Below, one piece after another: positions 1 to 6,210 of a DNA stretch of 14,557 nucleotides (positions within the stretch are counted from its first letter, which is position 1; every line of letters begins with the position of its first letter). A program made the position numbers and the translations under genes. The notes under the pieces were generated by a model. The model saw nothing but the letters and a program-made list of their open reading frames with translations, had not been told where the DNA came from and searched no databases. Source of the stretch: Parvularia atlantis (Eukaryota; Opisthokonta; Rotosphaerida); NCBI GenBank assembly GCA_943704415.1, contig CALSCO010001168.1, positions 1 through 14,557 of the forward strand, written 5' to 3'.

Positions 1-22
1 CCCCCCTTCCGCGCGCACGCAC

Positions 23-281
23 TCGTGAGCGTCAGCGTCGAGAGCGACGGGAGCAGCGCGACGGCGTTGACGACGAGCGCGACGCCGTCGTCGCCCAGCT
101 TGAGCCCGGCCAAGTCCAGGTTGAGCAGCGCGCGGCTGGCCTGCAGCGCCGGCAGCAGCGCCGCGTATTCGTCGCGCCGCGGCGCGCGCGTGATCTTGAG
201 GTTGGCCACGCCCGCGCTCGTCCGCAGCAGCTGCGCCGCCAGCGTCGGGTCGAGCGCCACGGCCGCCGCGTCGCTGCTCAT
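23..281 (-). CDS. Leucine-rich-repeat protein, 5' end (partial, runs off left edge)
   Basis: Read on the minus strand, an ATG at 281 opens a frame of 86 codons. It begins MSSDAAAVALDP and contains one clear ribonuclease-inhibitor-type leucine-rich repeat at about residues 49-84 (LLNLDLAGLKLGDDGVALVV, then LPSLSTLTL), with the L-x-x-L-x-L and L-x-x-x-G spacing of that LRR class. The frame meets a GTGCGTGC splice donor at 22, matching the donors of the other genes here, so the exon is placed at 23-281 and the gene continues left of the window. An in-frame ATG at 323 would add 14 residues; 281 is preferred only because the extension is not LRR-like. Such repeats mediate protein binding (RanGAP, tropomodulin and NLR-like families); which family this is cannot be told. 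It is divergent from the M16 peptidase gene. Confidence is good for LRR, low for any role. Confidence 0.7.
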
Positions 282-323
282 CGCTTGTCGAAAGTGGCCG
301 ATACACACGTATAGCATTCTCAT

Positions 324-477
324 GGCTGCGATGCACAGCGGGATGGAGGCAGCGGACGTAGGAAGTTTTCGCGGCTCGGATGCGGCTCGGCGCACTGCTT
401 CGGCGGTGCGCGGCGCGGCGCGGCGCGGCGCGGCACGTCCTGTGCGCGGTGCGGTCTGACACCCGCGCATCAGCACG
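324..477. promoter_or_regulatory. Divergent intergenic region between LRR and M16 genes
   Basis: This stretch of about 150-200 bp separates the start codons of the minus-strand LRR gene and the plus-strand M16 gene, so it should hold both promoters. No TATA box is evident. It contains GGAAGT at 361-366 followed by TTTCGCGG, a motif that recurs in other 5' regions of this window, and a short GCGGC-type tandem repeat near 408-433. An in-frame TGA at 457-459 closes the M16 frame upstream of its ATG. Assignment as promoter is by position only. Confidence 0.4.
408..433. repeat. Short GCGGC tandem repeat
   Basis: Near-perfect 5-bp units (GCGGC/CGGCG) are repeated about five times just upstream of the M16 start codon. 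It is a simple GC-rich microsatellite with no assigned function. Confidence 0.6.
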
Positions 478-3400
478 ATGAGCAGCAGCAGCGGCAGCAG
501 CGTCAGGGTGCTGCCCGTGGCGGACGCGTTCACGTGGCGCATCCGATCGCCGACACACGCGGCCAGTGCGCGCTGCCTGCATCGCACGAGACGGCGGCAC
601 GCGTGTGCTCAGCCGCGACCGTGCAGCGCGCACGAGCAAGTTCCGGCTCAGCAACGGGCTCGAGGTGTACGCCGTGCACGACCCCGGCGCGACCGAGGCC
701 GGCGCCGCCGTCACGGTCGAGACGGGCAGCTGGCGCGACGAGCCGACGGCGCAGGGCACGGCGCACTTCCTCGAGCACATGGTGCCGCCCGTCACGCGTG
801 ACCGTGCGCAGCACCTGATCCCGATCGGGCCGGCGCCGCAGCTCTTCCTCGGCACGGCAAAGTACCCGGACGAGTGGGCCTACGACCGCTACATCAAGGA
901 CCACGGCGGGGCCATGAACGCCTACACGGCCTCGGACCACACGACATACATGTTCTCGGTCACGCCCGACGCCTTCGCCGGGGTGCGGCGCACGTGGTCG
1001 CTGCGCAGCTGCGGGGCGGCTCACACGGCGGCGGCCGCGCAGGCGCTCGATCGCTTCGCGCCGTTCTTCCACGCGCCGCTGTTCAACCCGGACTGCGTCG
1101 AGCGCGAGATGAACGCAGTCGACGAGGAGTTCCGCAAGAACCTGAGGTCGCGCGCCTGCCGCATAACGCACGCAGGCTAACGTTTGCCGCGCCCAGCGAC
1201 GACGGCTGGCGGCACGTCCACGTGATGAAGGAGCTGGCCGACCCGGCGCACCCGTTCGCGTTCTTCAACACGGGCAACCTCGAGAGTATGCGGCTGATCT
1301 CGCAGGACACGCTGCGCAAGTGGTACGAGAAGGTGCGTCTGCCGCGCTTTTCGCGCCGTCGCTGACCGTGTGTTGGCCACGCAGTACTACGGTGCGACGC
1401 AGGCCCGCACGCACGCGCCGCACCTCGTAACGTGAGCGCGCACGCACACGCAGTCGCGCCGGCCATGCGCCTCGTCATGTACAGCCCGCAGCCGATTGAG
1501 TGGATGCAGCAGCGCGCGCTCGAGCTGTTCAGCCCCGTGCGCAGCGCCGTCAGCCTGAGCGAGCGCAGCACGCCACACGACCTGGCCACGGCACGCGACC
1601 CGCTGCGTGTTGCCGTCGGCCGCCCCATGTTCCCGCCGAGCATGCGCGGCGCGTGGGTGCACGTTGTCCCGCTCAAGAACGTGCGCGAGCTCTCGATCGG
1701 CTGGGAGGTGCCCGCGCACGTCTGCCGCTCCAAGGCTGCCTCGCTCGTCGCGTTCGTGCTCGGCCACGAGGGCGAGGGTAGCCTGTACGCGCACCTGCAC
1801 GCCGACGACCTGATCGAGCGCCTCTCGGCCGGGCCGTCCAACCACGGCGCGGACAACTGGACGATGGACGTGCGTTGCTGCTGCGCTGCTGCGGTCGCCG
1901 GCGCACACCGACGTCGGCCGCAGATCTCGATGGGCCTGACGGAGAAGGGCCTGCTGCAGCTCGAGCACATCGTAGAGCGGGTGTTTGCTACGATCCGCCA
2001 CCTCGCAGCGGTGCGCGGGCGCCGGTGTGCCGTTCGCGGGCGCTGACATCGCGCGGTGCAGGCTACACCGTTCCCAGAGCACGTGCGGGAGGAGATGAAC
2101 CGCATGGCGCGCGTGCGCTACAAGTTCCAGTCGCGCGGCAGCGTTTTCCACCGGGTGGTGCGTGCGCCGTGCAACGACACTAACGCAGTACGTGACGTTG
2201 TGCCACGCAGACGCAGCTGGGGCGCTCGCTGCGCGACGAGCCGCTCGAGACGTACCCGCTGCGCAGCCTTGAGATCGAACAGACGCGGCAGGACCACCTG
2301 CGCGAGCTGTTTGCGGTGCTCACGCCCGACAACGTAACGTTCGAGCTGACCGGTGCGCGCGTGCTTTTGCTGCCCCCCTCGCCGCGCCTAATGCCAGGCA
2401 CAGCTCCCGCCGACGCCGGGCCGTACCGCGTCGAGGTCGCGTGGCGGGGTGGCGGCGGGTCGTGTACCACGCTGACGGCACCGCTGCCGCACACAGAAGC
2501 ACATGGGCGCGCAGTACCGCGTTCGGTCGTGCACCGACGCAGAACGCACGCGGTATCGCAGCGCGCAGGTGGAGGGCGTCTTTAGCCTGCCGCGGCCGAA
2601 TCGCTTCCTGCCCGACAAGCTCGAGCCGTGGCTGGGTGCGCAGGCGGCTGAGGCGCGTCGCCGGCTGGCTCACGCGCGACGTGCAGACCTGCAGCCTCAG
2701 CCGCAGGTGATTGTGCCGCACGAGGTCGCCAAGAACGACCGCGGGCACCTGTACGTCCTGCCAGACTGCTTCTTCGGCAACCCAGTCGTGCACTGGGTCG
2801 CGCGCGTGCACACGCTCGACGTGCGCGGCGACGACGTCATGTCGACCACGCAGGCCGACGTCTGGGCGAGCATGGTGCGCGAGCAGCTGCGCGTGCTCAA
2901 CTACCCGGCGTCGCAGGCCGGTGCGTGCGCGGGGCAGCGAGGCAGCACCCTGCATCGGTCGCCTGATGCGCGCGCGCGCAGGCCTCTCGTTCCAGCTTGG
3001 GCCGATGGCGACCGGCGTCGTGTTCTCGCTGCGCGGCTACAGCGATAAGGCACTTGACTTTTGGCGTGAGAGCCTTGAACGCGTCGCGACGATGCCGCTC
3101 GACCCCGTCGCCTTTGCGCGCGTCAAGGACCAGCTGTTGCGGGCGCTGCAGTGCGTGCGCCACATTGTGCCAGCGCGCGTGGCTCACTGTGCGCCTCGAC
3201 AGCAACAAGCTGCGCAACGGGCCGGTGCGCCAGGCCCTCGAGGCAGCCATGCGCGTGCAGATGGCCAAGCCGGTCGACGTTGCCGAGCGCATCCGCGCGG
3301 CTGAGGCGCTCACGCTGGACGACGTGCGCGCGTTCCAGCAGCGCTGGTGGCGCGCCACATACATCGAGGCCATGCTCACGGGCCAGACCACGCTGGCGCT

Positions 3401-4324
3401 CGCGCGCGACGTCTTGTCTGCCGTCGCCGAGCGCTTCCAGGGCGCCGCCGTGCCCGAGCCAGGCATGCATCCCAGGCCGCGCGTCCCTGTGCTGACGGCT
3501 GCCGACACAGGGCTCGTGACGCTCAAGCCGGCGGTGCGGCGCAACCTCGATGTCGGCAGTGTGTGCCACGAGACGTCGTCCCTGTGCGCTTTCTCCGCCG
3601 CGCCGGCTGCGCACCCGTTTCTGATGGCCGCGGCGCCGAGCAGTTTGCCTGGCCATGCGGCCGTGCTCATGATTGACGTGGGGTCGGCCACGGCCGAGAA
3701 CGGCGTGATGGCCGAGCTGCTAGCGACGGCCGTCTCCGAGCCGTTCTACAGCGAGCTGCGCACGCGCCAGCAGACCGGCTACATCGTCTCGTCGGGCGCG
3801 GCGACGCTGCAGAACGAGCGCCGGCTGGTCTACCTCGTCAGCCAGTCGAGGTGCGGGCGTGCATGCGCCTGCGCGTGGTTTGACGCGCCGCCGCGCACAG
3901 CACGGTCACGGCCGCCGACCTCATGCAACGCTACGAGCGCTTCCTCGACACGCTGCTGAGCGACTGGACGCGGGACCGCAGCGCGATTGCCCAGCGCTTC
4001 GACAACATCCGCCGCGCGCTCGAGACGCAGCTCGCGCAGCCGTACGACAACCTGGACCAGCTCGCGGGCGCGCTTGAGATGATGGCGTTCGAGCGGCACG
4101 GGGCTTTCGACGAGCGCGCGCGGGTGTGCCCACTGCCGCTGCCGCTGCCGCTGCCGCTTGCGTGCTGAGCACGACCCGCGCAGGCGGTCGAGTTTGTGCG
4201 CACGCTTACGGTCGAAGACCTGCTCACCGTGGCCAACGCGCGCTTCGTCGAGACGTACAACACGGCGCGCACGCGCGTCACGTTCACGGGCACAGGTGGC
4301 TCGCCGGTAAGAGCCAAGCTGTAA
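478..4324 (+). CDS. M16 zinc metallopeptidase, insulin-degrading enzyme / Ste23 type (16 exons)
   Basis: Exons: 478-565, 627-781, 842-982, 1043-1146, 1197-1332, 1385-1391, 1454-1869, 1924-2010, 2062-2157, 2211-2352, 2398-2435, 2497-2920, 2982-3150, 3203-3850, 3901-4123, 4184-4324. They total 3,015 nt, 1,004 aa, close to the roughly 1,020 aa of the family. M16A peptidases are clamshell enzymes that degrade short peptides. The inverted zinc motif HFLEH is at residues 76-80; the third ligand is probably E157 in AVDEEF, with E150 matching a conserved upstream Glu. Family blocks follow in order: LFLGTAKYP, GGAMNAYT, YY(V)APAM, GHEGEGSL, LTEKGL, LPRPNRFLP, QAGLSFQL and LRTRQQTGY (R854 and Y861 match substrate-contact residues of insulysin). 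The C-terminus is AKL, a PTS1-type signal. The start is the first ATG after an in-frame TGA. An additional 81-nt intron (3563-3643) inside exon 14 is possible, giving 977 aa. Family assignment is very secure; exact junctions are inferred. Confidence 0.93.
1385..1391 (+). other. 7-nt microexon in the M16 gene encoding the conserved Tyr-Tyr
   Basis: Introns 1333-1384 (52 nt) and 1392-1453 (62 nt) leave only TACTACG between them. Splicing gives WYEK-YY-V-APAMRLVMYS, which matches the conserved F/W-Y-x-x-x-Y-Y-x-x-N-x-M block of M16 enzymes. Skipping it would put the downstream exon out of phase (phase 0 donor, phase 1 acceptor), so the microexon is needed for an open frame. Confidence 0.75.
4132..4157 (+). 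repeat. (CTGCCG)n microsatellite inside the last M16 intron
   Basis: About four tandem CTGCCG units lie within the 60-nt intron 4124-4183. Left unspliced they would encode a Leu-Pro run ending at a TGA (4165-4167). Their presence and the GTGTGCCC donor with CGCAG acceptor support removal as an intron. Confidence 0.7.
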
Positions 4325-4339
4325 GTTCGTTGCAAAAGA

Positions 4340-4379
4340 AGGCAAAAAAAAAAAAGGAGAGAGAGAAAGGAAGAAAAAC
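4340..4379. repeat. Purine-rich A/GA tract between M16 stop and tRNA
   Basis: This low-complexity segment reads as A12 followed by GA repeats on the plus strand. On the minus strand it is a T/CT-rich tract just downstream of the tRNA. It is the most A/T-rich stretch of the window and may serve both the M16 3' end and pol III termination; no canonical AATAAA signal was seen. Confidence 0.6.
4374..4378 (-). terminator. RNA polymerase III T5 terminator of tRNA-Val
   Basis: On the minus strand a TTTTT run begins 15 nt after the tRNA 3' end (4393), and a longer T12 run lies a further 22 nt on. Runs of four or more T are the standard pol III termination signal. Confidence 0.75.
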
Positions 4380-4392
4380 AAAGATCGGCATT

Positions 4393-4466
4393 TGATCTGG
4401 GCCGGAGTCGAACCGACGACCGAAAGTGTGTTAGACTTTCGTGATAACCAGCTACACCACCAGACC
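4393..4466 (-). tRNA. tRNA-Val (anticodon AAC)
   Basis: A complete 74-nt cloverleaf reads on the minus strand. The acceptor stem GGTCTGG pairs with CCAGATC (one G-U) and the discriminator base is A. The anticodon stem AAAGT/ACTTT closes a 7-nt loop CTAACAC, giving anticodon AAC (Val, codon GUU). The T arm GTCGG-TTCGACT-CCGGC carries a perfect B box (GGTTCGACTCC), and the D arm includes the A-box-like TGGTGTAGCTGG. There is no intron, and CCA is not encoded, as usual in eukaryotic nuclei. It lies between the convergent M16 and glycosyltransferase genes. Confidence 0.97.
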
Positions 4467-4649
4467 AATCATCCAATCTTTTCTCTTTCGCCGCGCAAAC
4501 ACTCTTGAACCGTACGCATCAGACGCACTGACAACCGAGCCCACCGGTGTCATGTGGCGGTGGCAATGAAGTGAGCGGTGCAGGCAGACACGACACACGC
4601 AGCGCTGGGTTGAATTGCGCACTTTGTAAGGTGAACGCGCCTCGGGTTG
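4467..4649. other. Short intergenic spacer, tRNA 5' flank and glycosyltransferase 3' flank
   Basis: These 183 bp lie upstream of the minus-strand tRNA and downstream of the minus-strand glycosyltransferase stop. A GATTGGATGATTGG direct repeat abuts the tRNA 5' end on the minus strand. No credible gene is visible. Confidence 0.5.
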
Positions 4650-6149
4650 CTAGCGCCCCTTGTCGGCCGTGAGCGCGTTGTTGAGTGCGCACAGACGCAT
4701 GAAGCGCTCGGGCCCTGTCGGCACGAGCTGCATGAACTCGTCGTAGACGCGCAGATGCGCAGCGAGCGTCTCAAGGGCGACGTGAAAGTTCTGCAGCGGC
4801 ATTGTGCCCGCCTCGTCGACCGCGAGCCGGTGCCAGCCCATCTCGAACACGGCGACGATCGACACGGGCAGGTTGTAGAGGATCACAGGCGGCGTATTCT
4901 CCCGCTTGGTGTTGCCGTTGTAGTGCACAAAGACCGGCGTCTGCTCCACGTCGACCCGTCGCAGCAGTCCCATCGTGCACATGCCCATGTGCGTGGCCGC
5001 CGTGAAGTTGCGTCCTGGGTACATGCTCTGCATCACGCGCGAGCGCACGTCCACGTGCGCCGCCGTCGTCCGCTTCATGCGCCCCATCAGCGCGAGCATC
5101 ACGCACTGGTCTGACCGCGGCGACTGCTGGCACTCGCGAACCGTGCCGTTCTGCTGGATCTCCGCCCAGCCCTGCTCGTACACCTCGGCCACGCCGTCGA
5201 GCGTGCCGAGCCACACGCCCGAGTTGACGTACGGGAAGAGCACGTTGGGTTCCGGATGGGCCCAGTACGTGCGCATGGCGGCCTTGTTGGGGTAGAGGTT
5301 GGCCTCGCCCGAGAAGACCATCCGCGTCGAGCGTGGCCAGTAGCGCCGCCAGCGGCGCAGCAGTGCGCGCGGCGACAGCTGTGCGATCACGTCGAACGCG
5401 TCGGCCGAGGCGATCAGGTGCACGGGGCGCTCGTCCAGGTACTTGCGCACGGCGGCGGCGTGCTCCGTGCCGTTGACGAGCCGATAGAGCTGCTGGGGCG
5501 TCCACGGCGCGCCCTGCTGGATGATGCCGAGGCTGTGCAGGATCTCGGCGCGGCGGAGGCGTGTGTAGAGCTCAAACAGGCGCAGCTTCTCGACGTTGCC
5601 GCGCTGGGCCCAGTTGGTCTTGCTGCTCATGAGGATGGTCATATTGTAGCCGAGGCGCACGGCCGTCTCGAGGAGGAGGCAGACCTGGCCCGTGCGCTGG
5701 CCCGTGCTCGACATGGCCACGGCCAGCTCGACGGTCGCCCCGGGCTCGACCAGCGCGTCGGCGGCCGCGCACGCATCAGCGCCGTCGTCGCAGTAGTTGC
5801 GTGTGCACGCCACGGTCATGTTGACCATGCGCGACGGCGTCGCACGCGGCTGCGTGATGTTGTCCCACGTCGCCGGCACAGCGCAGTCCAGGCCGCTCAG
5901 CTCGAGCGGCTGCCACCAGCGCGCGCGCGGCTCGTTGCCGCGCGGCATACCGCCGGGATCTGACTGGACACGGGTCGGCGTGGCCGTCACGATAACCTCG
6001 ACGGGCGGATCGAGCAGCAAGTCGACCGCGATCTCGTCCGCAGGCGCCACGGCCGTGTCGACGGGCGTGCGCGCCAGCAGCAGCAGCAGCGCGAGCAGCA
6101 CGGCGCCCAGCGCGAGCGCGACGAGCGCGCCGCGCAGCACTCCGTGCAT
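4650..6149 (-). CDS. Single-exon type II membrane glycosyltransferase, PLOD (lysyl hydroxylase) GT-domain-like
   Basis: An uninterrupted 499-codon frame starts at the ATG at 6149; the frame extends 15 codons upstream without another ATG. Residues 4-26 form a Leu/Ala-rich signal anchor after a short N-terminus with one Arg, implying an ER/Golgi type II protein. The lumenal part carries six N-glycosylation sequons (NIT 97, NMT 110, NMT 169, NGT 226, plus NGT and NFT further on). The catalytic region resembles the glycosyltransferase domain of procollagen-lysine hydroxylases (LH3): SADAFDVI with D250/D253 in the place of the metal/UDP-sugar-binding acidic motif, VFSGEANLYPN (278-288), PYVNSGVWLG (306-315), SDQCVML, and PVFVHYNGNTK matching the family PVLIHGNG block. 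There is no 2-oxoglutarate oxygenase domain. The likely role is transfer of a hexose in the secretory pathway; donor and acceptor are unknown. It is divergent from the anoctamin gene at 61 bp. Confidence 0.83.
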   Translation of the reverse strand: MHGVLRGALVALALGAVLLALLLLLARTPVDTAVAPADEIAVDLLLDPPVEVIVTATPTRVQSDPGGMPRGNEPRARWWQPLELSGLDCAVPATWDNITQPRATPSRMVNMTVACTRNYCDDGADACAAADALVEPGATVELAVAMSSTGQRTGQVCLLLETAVRLGYNMTILMSSKTNWAQRGNVEKLRLFELYTRLRRAEILHSLGIIQQGAPWTPQQLYRLVNGTEHAAAVRKYLDERPVHLIASADAFDVIAQLSPRALLRRWRRYWPRSTRMVFSGEANLYPNKAAMRTYWAHPEPNVLFPYVNSGVWLGTLDGVAEVYEQGWAEIQQNGTVRECQQSPRSDQCVMLALMGRMKRTTAAHVDVRSRVMQSMYPGRNFTAATHMGMCTMGLLRRVDVEQTPVFVHYNGNTKRENTPPVILYNLPVSIVAVFEMGWHRLAVDEAGTMPLQNFHVALETLAAHLRVYDEFMQLVPTGPERFMRLCALNNALTADKGR

Positions 6150-6210
6150 AGCTATCAGCCGATTTGAGCGTTTAGTTCCACGTGGCGTGTACACAGCCTG
6201 CCTAGGCGTG
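6150..6210. promoter_or_regulatory. 61-bp bidirectional promoter with central CCACGTGG palindrome
   Basis: Only 61 bp separate the start codons of the minus-strand glycosyltransferase (6149) and plus-strand anoctamin (6211). Near the middle is the perfect 8-bp palindrome CCACGTGG at 6178-6185, containing the E-box/G-box core CACGTG recognised by bHLH and bZIP proteins. No TATA box is seen. Control of both genes from this site is inferred from position. Confidence 0.5.

Noticed and set aside
25-459. Plus-strand open frame of 144 codons at the left edge
   Set aside because: It is the antisense shadow of the minus-strand LRR exon, begins at GTG and has Ser/Ala/Arg-rich composition typical of an off-frame GC-rich reading.
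1454-1869. A further short intron in M16 exon 7 around 1537-1569
   Set aside because: A GTGCGC...GCAG interval exists but would be about 33 nt, shorter than any other intron here; the extra residues can be a normal loop.
478-4324. M16 gene as a frameshifted pseudogene
   Set aside because: Every frame change coincides with a GTxxx...AG interval of 45-62 nt, the spliced length is an exact multiple of three, and the zinc-binding and substrate-contact residues are intact.
4308-4326. GTAAGA and GTAAGT as splice donors at the end of the M16 gene
   Set aside because: They match the general eukaryotic consensus but not the GTGCG style of this genome, no suitable acceptor and coding exon follow before the tRNA, and the TAA gives a family-typical end. 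Not fully excluded.
3830-4468. Minus-strand open frame beginning MVWWCSWLSRKSN
   Set aside because: Its first part is the tRNA-Val read as protein (a classic false positive) and the rest is antisense to M16 exons.
5256-5963. Plus-strand 235-codon open frame
   Set aside because: Antisense to the glycosyltransferase coding sequence, starts inside it and shows no domain; high GC content makes such shadows long.
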